Made by a program: the position numbers and the translations under genes
NCBI RefSeq assembly: GCF_048544455.1
Contig: NC_133538.1
Span: 2,678,658-2,742,657, forward strand
DNA: 64,000 nucleotides
Origin: Silene latifolia
Taxonomy: Eukaryota > Streptophyta > Magnoliopsida > Caryophyllales > Caryophyllaceae
Direction of reading: 5' to 3'
The notes under the pieces: generated by a model
Told to the model about the DNA's origin: nothing
The model's database searches: none
Seen by the model: only the letters and a program-made list of their open reading frames with translations
Shown here: piece after piece, positions 48,752 to 62,267 of the stretch
How the letters are laid out: each line of letters starts with the position of its first letter
Numbering within the stretch: the stretch's first letter is position 1

Positions 48752-48909
48752 GCCTTCCCATTGATGATCTTTTACCTAGATCTGCCTAGGTAGGACCTGT
48801 AGGACCTATCAAAACAGCACTAGAGGAAAAGATGAGAACTGCCTCAAGGAATAAATTCCTTGCGGCTAAAGACAAACAAAAATAAACAAGTGGAAGTAGG
48901 GCCAAAATT

Positions 48910-50414
48910 TGATACCGTCGTTTAGTACCAAAAATAAATACGTAAAACAACTAACAGAAGCTAGTGAAAGTAGGGTCGATCTCCATAGGGAGGCGGACAC
49001 TATCTACTCGTTATTCAGTCTATCTACGGTCACAAAGTAGGGGGGTTTGTGTTGTTTAAACTAAACTAAAAACATAATTAAAAGTAGTGAGAGAGATAAA
49101 GATGTGGTCAAATGAGAGAAGAGAGTTCTAGGATTGTCGATTCACCATGGTTTCCTAAGAATGCAAAACTAGCGTCAAAGGTCGGCACAAATTCGGTCTG
49201 CAGGGTAGTGAAAAGGTCCTTCCGGTCCGCTATCCACCCTAAAACATTACTAACTTAGCTTCCGCCCTCATTAGAATGCTCTAATGTTCACTGCAGGTCT
49301 TACCCCTTCCAATCTTCCGATCCAGGTCAAGGTGTACCAAACTTAATAGCTAAATGCATCGACTCAAGCAGCTAATTACAGTTAATAGCCTTGATTAACA
49401 ACACAGTCCAAATTCAGCCAAACCTAATCATCTAATCTCAATACTTCCTAGTCACCATGGCTCCCCTATACCCTAGCACAAGGGATCTAGCTACTCTTGA
49501 TAGTAAATAAAGCATTAACGAAGGAAAAAGCAAGAGTAAACATGGTAAAGAGAGATAAGCAAAGGAGAACTGAATTAAATTGAGAAATTACAGAGGTTTT
49601 GAATCCGGCAAAACAATAGCAGAGTAACGTCCAACAAAAATAGAAAAGTGTTTTTGATATGTGGAAGAGATATATCAGGTGCGAAGAAGGAGAGGAGAGA
49701 CTAAACCTAATGACATCTTTCCTATTTATAGGAAAGACAAATATTAAACCTAAAACACAAAATTAATGCTAAAAAGCCCGCGTCCAACAACTAAATACTC
49801 GATCGAGGACTTTCATATCACTCGATCGAACAAATTCAATCTAAAACCTCTCAATCGAAGACTTTAGGTACTTGATCGAACACTTATCAAAAATTCACCA
49901 TTCGATCGAGTAGAAAAAGAACTCGATTGAACAAGATAGGACTCGATCGAGTGCTTTCCAGCGCACAATTCCTGCTTCGCTGACTGAACTTCAAACGGCC
50001 GCCATTTCTTCGTTACTTGGGCAAAAAGAGCGTTTCTAGTGGAGTTGGAAAGCTAACAGGACAAGCTTTCATCTCCAATTGCAATCACTTGAACATCTAT
50101 TGCAGAACCCGAGATATGGCTCTTCAAAATAGGCACTAGCGATATGAAATTCTTCCTTTGCTCGCCTAGCTATCTTACTTCTTTGCGCATCTCAACAATT
50201 GTAGTTTCCAAGCTCCGACTTAACTCATATCCTAAATGCATGCATAAGGACATGTTTTAGGCTTGATTATGCTCCTCTCCGGTTCATACTTACAAATAAT
50301 ACAAGAGAAACCAAAGTAGACAATTCGGGGGACATTTGTAGCTAGACACTACTAAATATGCATAGAGATGCGTGCAAATATGATACAAAAAGTCTATATA
50401 AAATGCACGCATCA
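48910..50414 (-). repeat. 5' LTR of the pol-less element
   Basis: 1505 bp, similar to 44378-45870 with many scattered substitutions and small indels, so older than the copia insertion at 1345. TCGATCGA motifs lie at 49795-49947. Confidence 0.94.
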
Positions 50415-50708
50415 GTAGTACTGTAAGCAGTAATTAACATCTCACATTGATGTAGTTATTGGCTGGTGCATAGCTTTGTTGATTTTTTCTTTTCTTTGTT
50501 GAATTATAAACATAATACTTATTGTAGATTGGAGTAGTAATGAACTTCGTAGTACACTATAATACAAAACCATGTAAATTATAGAGGGAGGTTTGAGATT
50601 AGAGAGAAGCTAGAGTGGGAAAAAAAGAGAAGAAATGAATGTGGTATAAATTATTGAGGGAGGTTTGAAATGAACCAAGTAAAATGTGTACTGCAAAAAT
50701 CAAGACCC

Positions 50709-54283
<3,575 letters not shown>

Positions 54284-54285
<2 letters not shown>

Positions 54286-54543
54286 TTTGTGTATGACGGC
54301 GGGTTATGGTTTCCTACCATTCTCCTTTTCTTCACTAGGCGAGCTGGATACGGATGATGTGGCTTTGCTCAACCAGATCTAGAAATTCTCTGTTTCTCAG
54401 GATGCAAGGGCTCGCGCGGCCGCATGAATTTTTACTAGGCTTAGCTTTGTTATTGCTAAGGGAGTCGGGGCCCAGATTGTATCTCGGCTGCCCACTACTT
54501 TCTTGTAAACTTTTGATTTATTAATAAAAGTTTGCGGTTATAA
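54284..54543 (+). pseudogene. Retroposon 3'-end fragment, copy 3
   Basis: About 95% identical by eye to copy 2 over 250 bp, including the GCGGCCGC site and AATAAA (54523-54528), but with a stop at LNQI*KFSVS (near 54378). With the preceding TIR copy it forms the second unit of a tandem duplication. Confidence 0.6.
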
Positions 54544-55049
<506 letters not shown>

Positions 55050-55057
55050 GACTTTCT

Positions 55058-55079
55058 CTCTCTAAGCCGGTATAGAGAG
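55058..55079 (+). promoter_or_regulatory. 5' UTR hairpin of LINE copy 1
   Basis: CTCTCTA and TAGAGAG can form a 7-bp perfect stem around the 8-base loop AGCCGGTA, 8 bases from the element start. It is identical in copy 2 (60584-60605). It could act in the RNA (translation or RNP recognition) or as part of an internal promoter. Confidence 0.5.
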
Positions 55080-55128
55080 ATTTTTCTCCCAAGAAAGCGT
55101 CGCCATTGTTGCTTCTTCTTCCTTCACC

Positions 55129-56742
55129 ATGGCTAGGGGGAGGGGTCGCCCTCCAAAATCAAGGTTACCATTAGATTCCTCTCATGATCGCGATTCTCCT
55201 GGTACTGTTTTCTCCCCTGTTTGCACCAATTCTTCGGTAGGTCGGCCTTCGCGCAATCATCGCACAGTGAATGAGGTGATTGTTTGTTGCCTTCCTACTC
55301 CTATTTCTCCTTCTATTGTTCATGTTTCTTCTTCTTCGTCTCCAATTGTGTCTAATTCTTCGATTTCGCGGGTTAATTCTACTGGACCAAATGTGTCTTG
55401 TGCTCCTAAAACAGGGGAAGCCATGGCTTCCCCTGTGGTTACTTCTCCTGTTGTAGAGGTTCCTAAGGTAGGGGACGTGGGTGTGGACCCTATTATCAAC
55501 CCTGTCCCTACGCTTACTGGTGTCGTTAATGGTGATAAAGTAGCAACGGCTGCCTCTTCTGGGAAAAATTGGGCGGAGGTGACTAAGGGTAAAGCTAGTA
55601 AGGGGATGAGTCTCTTCTTTGATGAAGAAAGTGATAATTCCTCTGAAATTGACATTCACTTGGAGGAAGTCAAAGATGAGCTGGTTAAATGGAAGTATAC
55701 CTTAATGGGCAATATCTTGGGTGCTAAACCTACTGTGAAACAGGTTACTGATTTTGTTCAAAAGCATTGGAATCATGGGTCCCTTCCCCTTGTGCAATAT
55801 TTCAAAAAAGGCTGGTTCAGCTTCAAATTTGATAGTGAGGAAGCCATGAATGCTGTTTTGAACAAGGGTCCTTGGAAATTAGGGTCTAATTCTATAGTTT
55901 TGAAGCAATGGACTCCATATTTCACATGTATCATGAAGAGTGTGGCCATTGTACCCATATGGATCTTATTCCCTGATCTTGATCCTTACCTTTGGACTGA
56001 TTCTGTCTTAAGCAAAATGGCTAGTAAAGTTGGGAAACCTTTATTTGCTGATCTTCATACTACTTGCCATGCTAGGTTGTCCTTTGCCAGGGTCCTAGTT
56101 GAGGCTGATGTGTCCAAAGAGTTACCTGATCAGGTGGTTATCAATGCTCCCTTTATTGGGCAATCCACTCAGAGGATTGTTTATGAATGGCTCCCTTATT
56201 ACTGCAAAACATGTCACAAGTTGGGTCACTTAGAGGCTTCTTGTAGGTTGAATAGGCCTGCTGTGGAGAAGGATAAGGTCACTCAGGCTCCTGAAACTGT
56301 TGTTGCCCCTAAGGTGGGCCCAACTAAAGGGATTAAGCAGGTTTATAGGCCTGTCCCAGCTGCTGCTCCTAGGGTTGCTCCCCCTGATAAGGTTGTTACC
56401 TCAGAATGCCATGAGCCAGGTGGTACCACAAAGATCCTCCTCGGTGAAGAGTCTTTAGCTTTGTCTGTTCAGGTGGGCTCAGAATGCCTGAGGCTAAGTT
56501 CTCCTGACCTGGGAAAGTCTAAGTCTCCTTCTCCTAGGAAAGCTGTAATGCACTCAGGAAGCCATGTGCTAGGGTCTACTCCTTGTCAGGGAAGGCACAG
56601 CCCTAAGAATAGTAGTGTTGGTGTCCGGGATAGACATGTCCTCCCTGTTGAGGGTCTTGTCTCTCCCAACAAGTATTCTGTATTGGTGACTCCTATGGCT
56701 GATACCCATCTAGTGGAGGACCCTCCTGATTTACCCCCTTAA
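55129..56742 (+). CDS. LINE ORF1: DUF4283-like RNA-binding protein with CCHC knuckle, copy 1
   Basis: 537 codons, intact. The ATG at 55129 has a strong CACCATGG context. Residues 1-15 are basic (MARGRGRPPKSR); a Ser/Pro/Val-rich low-complexity region runs to about residue 160. Residues ~185-320 (YTLMGNILGAKPTVKQVTDF, GWFSFKFDSEEAMNAVL, GPWKLGSNSIVLKQWTPYF) form a DUF4283-type domain common in plant L1 ORF1 and related nucleic-acid-binding proteins. CKTCHKLGHLEASC at ~360 is the CCHC knuckle. The tail is Pro/Ser-rich. It should bind the LINE RNA and form the RNP with ORF2. Its stop shares one base with the ORF2 ATG (TAATG), suggesting coupled termination and reinitiation. Confidence 0.92.
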   Translation: MARGRGRPPKSRLPLDSSHDRDSPGTVFSPVCTNSSVGRPSRNHRTVNEVIVCCLPTPISPSIVHVSSSSSPIVSNSSISRVNSTGPNVSCAPKTGEAMASPVVTSPVVEVPKVGDVGVDPIINPVPTLTGVVNGDKVATAASSGKNWAEVTKGKASKGMSLFFDEESDNSSEIDIHLEEVKDELVKWKYTLMGNILGAKPTVKQVTDFVQKHWNHGSLPLVQYFKKGWFSFKFDSEEAMNAVLNKGPWKLGSNSIVLKQWTPYFTCIMKSVAIVPIWILFPDLDPYLWTDSVLSKMASKVGKPLFADLHTTCHARLSFARVLVEADVSKELPDQVVINAPFIGQSTQRIVYEWLPYYCKTCHKLGHLEASCRLNRPAVEKDKVTQAPETVVAPKVGPTKGIKQVYRPVPAAAPRVAPPDKVVTSECHEPGGTTKILLGEESLALSVQVGSECLRLSSPDLGKSKSPSPRKAVMHSGSHVLGSTPCQGRHSPKNSSVGVRDRHVLPVEGLVSPNKYSVLVTPMADTHLVEDPPDLPP

Positions 56743-59700
56743 TGATTTTATCTACTTGGAATATTCGTGGGTTCAATAAAATGACAAAGCATTTAGAGGT
56801 GGTCAAGTTTCTGAAAAACACAAAAATAGATGTCCTTGGGTTGCTGGAAACTAGGGTTAAGCATAATAAATCTCTTAGGATCTTGCATAATAAATTTGGT
56901 GGTTATCATCACTACTGTAACTACAGTAGTCACTACAATGGCAGGATTTGGCTTCTTTGGAATCCTTCCACTGTGCACTTGTCCATTATCCAGGCTGAGT
57001 CACAGGTTGTGCATTGCTTTGTCCATCATTTGGTTTCTGGAAGGAAATTCCACTTGTCTGTGGTTTATGGTAGTAATAGTGCTGTCCATAGGAGGAAGCT
57101 TTGGGATTCTATGGTTCAGCATGCTGCTACTGTAGGGGCTTGGGTCTCCATGGGAGATTTCAACATCATTAGAGATGCTCAGGAGAAAATTAGCAATACC
57201 CCCCCTGACTTGAATGACATTACTGAGTTTAATTCTTGTCTTGAGAGGTGTGGTCTTGATGATTTACCTGGTAATGGATGTGAGTTTACCTGGTTTAATA
57301 AGCATGAGTTGCCTACTCGTGTCTACTCCAAACTTGATAGAGTTCTCACCAATGCTGACTGGCTCCTATCCTTCACCCAGACTTATGCTAGTTTCCCTGC
57401 TCCCACTGTTTCTGATCACAGTCCTGCCTTGTTGTATTTCTCTGGGGATCCTCCTCCTAAAAAGCAGTTCAAGTTCCTTAACTGCTGGATTGATCACCCT
57501 GATTATAAAAATAGGGTTTCTGTTGCTTGGTCTCAAAAGGTGGTAGGGAATTCAATGCATAGGCTAATGGCTAAACTCAAGAATGTTAGGAATGCCTTAA
57601 GGGGTTTGCATTCTGCTCATTTTTCTGGTATTGAGCAAAGGTTGGAGGAGAAGAGATCTGAGCTTAGTGGTTGTTTTGAAGACTTGAGGAAGGATCCCCT
57701 TTCTGAGACTCTTATTAATAGAGAAAAGTGTGTTTTCAAGGAGTTTTGGAGCCTCAAGGAAGCTGAAGCCCAGATTCTTATGCAGAGGGCTAAGTTGCAT
57801 GATATCAAATATAATGATGTTGGCTCTTCCTATTTCTTTGCTAAAATCAAGGAAAGACAACAGAGTCAATTCATTCATGAGATACAAGATACTCTTGGAA
57901 ATACTTATAGTGGACTGCAGCCTGTGGGAGAAGCTTTTGTTGATTACTACAAGCAGTTGTTGGGTACTGATGCTCCTGTTCTGGACCTGGATCCTGGTAT
58001 TATTGCTAGTGGCCCTTGCTTGGATTCCATGGATCAAGCTGCTCTTATGGCTCCTGTCACCCGGACTGAAATTAAGTTGGCACTCTTTTCCATTAAGTCC
58101 AATAAGAGCCCTGGCATTGATGGGTTCTCTGCTGGGTTCTTCAAGTCTGTATGGGACATTATTGAGGATGATTTTTGTGTAGCTGTGGAAGACTTCTTCA
58201 GGACTGGGTTTATGCCTAAGCAGGCTAATGTTACTGTCATTTCTTTAATTCCCAAAAAGAAGTATGTCCAACCAGTGAAGGATTTTCGCCCTATCTCTTG
58301 TTGCTCCATTATCTACAAGACTATAAGTAAGATTGTGACTAAAAGATTGCAGACTGTCATGGCAAAGCTGGTGGGCATTGAGCAAGCTGCTTTTGTTCCT
58401 GGAAGGAGTTTACATGAGAATGTTATGCTCACACAAAGCCTGATTAAAGGGTATTCCAGGAAGAATCTAACTCCTAGATGCTTACTCAAAGTTGATATCA
58501 GCAAAGCTTTTGATTCCATGCAATGGGTCTTCCTCAGGAACATGTTACATGCTTTGCAGTTCCCTGACCTCTTTATCAGGTGGATTATGGGATGTGTAAC
58601 AGGGTCTTGGTTTACCCTTAAAATTAATGGTGATCATTGTGGTTTCTTTAAGGGCAGGAGTGGTGTTAGGCAGGGAGACCCCCTATCTCCTCTTCTTTTT
58701 GTATTAGGTATGGAAATCTTGTCTCGAGCTCTTAGGGCTATGTGTAATGATAAACAGGTCTCCTATCACCCTAAGTGTGCCAAATTGAAGCTTACCCATC
58801 TCATTTTTGCGGATGATTTGATGGTCTTTACCAGGGGGGATAGGCCTTCCATTAAGAAGGCTACTGATATTCTTCAACTATTCTCTAGCTGGTCTGGACT
58901 TCAGGCTAATTTTGACAAAACTGAGGTGTATTTTGGAGGAATCAATGCCTCACCGAAGCGTGAGATCTTGTCGATATTTGTTTAGCTGAGGGCCACTTTC
59001 CTTTTAGATACTTGGGCCTTCCCTTAAATCCTGCTCGGCTTACTAGTAGCATGTATGAGGGTCTGGTCATGAGGATCCAGAATCTGGTCCAATGTTGTGC
59101 TTCCAAATTTCTATCCTATCTTTGGCAAGCTTCGTGTGCTTAACTCGGTGGTTTTTGGCCTCTCGCAATTTTTGGTGTGGCGACTTAGTTCTTCCTAAGG
59201 CAATATGCAATGCTATCACCACTTACTTTAGGGCAAACATTTTTTTGGGGTTACTCTGAGGGAACTAGGAGAGTCATTTTCAAGAGTTGGCAGAGTATTT
59301 GTTACCCTTGGGTTGAGGGGGGTTTCCAACTAAAAGCTATTACGGCCTGGAATAAGACAAATATGCTTAAATGGCTCTGGCATCTGGACAGAGGGACTGG
59401 CTCTGTGTGGTCTTCTTGGGTGTCTAAGTATTACCTTGCTCAATGTTCTATTTGGGATCTTACTGTTCAGGAGTATTACTCTGAAAGTCTTAGAGGGGTC
59501 ATTCTTACAAAAGACTTGATTATCCAACGATTGGGGGGTCTGCAGGAAGCCAAGAGTTCTTTACATGGTTGTCTGGATCATGGTAAGTTCTCTGTTGGAA
59601 AGGCATATGATTTGATAAGGCCACGGCTTCCTGCTCAAATCTGTTATAGGGCTGTCCAATGCTGTTTGCTCTTACCCCGTTATAAGGTCATTCTCCAATT

Positions 59701-60136
59701 GGCAGTACAGAGGAAACTTGCAACCACTGATATGCTCATTCAGAGAGGTGTACACTTGGTCAGTAGGTGTCCCTTGTGTAAGTGCAAAACTGAAAGCACC
59801 AGACATCTTTTTTTCAAATGTGCATATTCATATCAGGTTCTATCTTTGGTGCTGGATCGTGTCCAGATGTCTATCCCAACTGCTGATTTGCATAGTCTCC
59901 TAGTGTGGGTTCACAGGCGAAAGCCAAAGAAATATGGGAAGAATAGATGGATTGGGTGTAGCATTGCTACTGCTGTATACTGCCTATGGAAAGAAAGGAA
60001 TGCTCGTGTTTTTTCTGGTCAGGAGAGGAGTATAGAGCTCCTTGTTCGGGAAATTCATGACCTGGTTGGTTTGATTCTCCTACATAGGGCTCGGGTGGAT
60101 GAGGAAACCATGCTGTTTGGGCTAATTAGCCATTAG
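56742..60136 (+). pseudogene. LINE ORF2: endonuclease and reverse transcriptase, frameshifted near the 3' side, copy 1
   Basis: The first 747 codons are open (56742-58985). APE-type endonuclease, residues ~1-230: STWNIRG, LLETRVK, SMGDFNIIRD and VSDHSPALL hold the conserved N, E, D and H positions. Reverse transcriptase, residues ~430-740: SNKSPGIDGFSAGFF, DFRPISCC, IYKTISKIVTKRLQ, RQGDPLSPLLFVLGMEI and the catalytic FADDLMVF. A frame change near 58975 ends the frame at 58985; matching sequence goes on in other frames (FPFRYLGLPLNP near 59000) and as a 308-codon frame (59210-60136) with the zf-RVT-type zinc block CPLCKCKTESTRHLFFKC near 59770. No RNase H domain is seen. Copy 1 probably cannot complete retrotransposition by itself. 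Confidence 0.92.
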
Positions 60137-60245
60137 TAGAATTTGTAACTTGCTTTTTAGTGGATATTGTTTGTAAGGAAAACTCATGTATATTTACCTT
60201 GATATATATGAGAAATATCTTTCTTGCAAAAAAAAAAAAAAAAAA
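60137..60245 (+). other. LINE copy 1 3' UTR and poly(A)
   Basis: About 90 bp after the ORF2 stop, then 18 A. No AATAAA is obvious; ATATATATGAGAAATATC lies 30-45 bases before the tail. Confidence 0.8.
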
Positions 60246-60576
<331 letters not shown>

Positions 60577-60583
60577 ACTTTCT

Positions 60584-60605
60584 CTCTCTAAGCCGGTATA
60601 GAGAG
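60584..60605 (+). promoter_or_regulatory. 5' UTR hairpin of LINE copy 2
   Basis: The same 7-bp stem and 8-base loop as at 55058-55079, unchanged in sequence. Confidence 0.5.
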
Positions 60606-60654
60606 ATTTTTCTCCCAAGAAAGCGTCGCTATTGTTGCGTCTTCTTCCTTCACC

Positions 60655-62267
60655 ATGGCTAGGGGGAGGGGTCGGCCCCCAAAATCAAGGTTACCTTTAG
60701 ACTCCTCTCATGATCGCGATTCTTCTGGTACTGTTTTCTCCCCTGTTTGCACCACTTCTTCGATAGGTCGTTCTTCGCGCAGTCATCGCACAATGAATGA
60801 GGTGATTGTTCGTTCCCTTCCTACTCCTAATTCTCCTTCTATTGTTCCTGTTTCTTCTTCTTCGTCTCCAATTGTGTCTAATTCTTCGATTTCGTGTGTT
60901 AATACTACTGGACAAAATGTGTCTTGTGCTCCTAAAACAAGGGAAGCCATGGCTTCTCCTGTGACTACTTCACCTGTTGTGGAGGTTCCTAAGGTAGGGG
61001 ACGTGGGTATGGACCCTAGTGTCAACCCTGTTCCTACGCTTGCTGGTGTCGTTAATGGCGATAAAGTAGCAACTACTGTCTCTTCTGGGAAAAATTGGGC
61101 GGATGTGACTAAGGGTAAGGCTAGCAAGGGGATGACTCTCTTCTTTGATGAAGAAAGTGCTTAATCCTCTGAAATTGACATACACTTGGAGGAAGTAAAA
61201 GATGAGTTGGTCAAGTGGAAGTATACCTTAATGGGAAATATCTTGGGTGCTAAACCTACTATGAAACAGGTTACTGATTTTGTCCAAAAACATTGGAATC
61301 ATGGGTCCCTTCCCCTTGTGCAATATTTCAAAAAAGGCTGGTTCAGCTTCAAGTTTGATAGTGAGGAAGCCATGAATGTTGTTTTGAACAAGGGTCCTTG
61401 GAAATTAGGGTCTAATTCTATAGTGTTGAAGCAATGGACTCCATATTTCTCATGTATCATGGAGAGTGTGGCCATTGTTCCCATATGGATCTTATTCCCT
61501 GATCTTGATCCTTACCTTTGGACTGATTCTGTCTTAAGCAAAATGGCTAGCAAAGTTGGGAAACCTTTATTTGCTGATCTTCATACTACATGCCATGCTA
61601 GGTTGTCCTTTGCCAGGGTACTAGTTGAGGCAGATGTGTCCAAAGAGTTACCTGATCAGGTGGTTATCAATGCTCCCTTTATTGGGCAGTCCACTCAGAG
61701 GATTGTTTATGAATGGCTCCCTTACTACTGCAAAACTTGTCACAAATTGGGTCACTTAGAAGCTTCTTGTAAGCTGAATAGGCCTGTTGTGGAGAAGGAT
61801 AAGGCCACTCAGGTTCCTGAACCTATTGTTGTCCCTAAGGTGGCCCCAGCTAAAGGGACTAAGCAGGTTTATAGGCCTATCCCAGCTGTTGCTCCTAGGG
61901 TTGCTCCCTCTGATAAGGTAGTTACCTCAGAATGCCATGAGCTAGGTGGTACCATAGCATCCTCTGGTGAAGAGTCTTAGCTTTGTCTGGTCAGGTGGAC
62001 TCAGAATGCCTGAGGCTAGGTTCTCATGACCTGGGAAAGTCTAAGTCTCCTTCTCCTAGGAAAGCTGTAATGCACTCAGGAAGCCATGTGCTAGGGTCTA
62101 CCTCTTGTCAGGGAAGGCACAGCTCTAAGAATGGTAGTGTTGCTGTTCAGGATAGGCATGTCCTCCCTGCTGAGGACCTTGTCTCCCCTAACAAGTATTC
62201 TGTTTTGGTTACTCATATGGCTGATACCCAACTAGTGGAGGATCCTCCTGATTTACCCCCTCAATGA
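60655..62267 (+). pseudogene. LINE ORF1, broken, copy 2
   Basis: It starts at the same CACCATGG as copy 1. A stop at 61162-61164 (ESA*) interrupts it before the DUF4283-like domain. The frame then goes on through that domain (61186-61980, including YTLMGNILGAKPTMKQVTDF and the knuckle CKTCHKLGHLEASC), and a frame change near 61975 moves the tail into another frame ending at 62267. The stop of copy 1 (TAA) is CAA here, so the reading frame ends at the next TGA, giving an ATGA overlap with ORF2. Confidence 0.9.

Larger units (their letters stand above)
44378..50414 (-). mobile_element. LTR element lacking pol (non-autonomous), 6.0 kb
   Basis: LTRs at 44378-45870 and 48910-50414 start TGATACCGTCG and end CACGCATCA, with the 5-bp duplication GTAGT (44373-44377, 50415-50419). 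TIR copy 3 (53214-53975) shows the empty site. The minus-sense polypurine tract GGTTTGGGGAAGTT next to the left LTR puts the element on the minus strand. The expected primer site position reads TTTTGGCCCTACTTCC in minus sense, which shares only TGGC with the tRNA-Asp type, so it is diverged. The interior (3.0 kb) has two short gag-like frames and no protease, reverse transcriptase or integrase. Gag peptides link it to the Athila-like element at 18623. Confidence 0.9.
43912..50708. mobile_element. TAA-associated TIR element, copy 1, split by an LTR element
   Basis: The left end GCAGTACACATTTTACTCAT and the right end in minus sense GCAGTACACATTTTACTTGG form the inverted repeats. Without the nested LTR element (44378-50414 plus 5-bp duplication) it is about 755 bp, the size of copies 2 and 3. 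The interior has a CTCCCTCC(A/G)TCC Stowaway-like motif, an AT-rich body and a GC-richer block (GTTGTCGGCGAG...GGCCGGGTA). No transposase. All copies sit between TAA arrays, so the target duplication cannot be read. Confidence 0.8.
55050..60245 (+). mobile_element. Full-length L1-type LINE, copy 1
   Basis: Starts at GACTTTCTCTCTCTAAGCC, the point where similarity to copy 2 (60577) begins, and ends in poly(A) (60228-60245) continuing into a TAA array. Order: 5' UTR of ~80 bp with a hairpin, ORF1 (DUF4283-like and CCHC), ORF2 (endonuclease, reverse transcriptase, zf-RVT-type tail). Stop and start of the ORFs overlap as TAATG. It is essentially complete, but ORF2 has frame changes after 58975. 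Target duplications cannot be read because both flanks are TAA arrays. Confidence 0.93.
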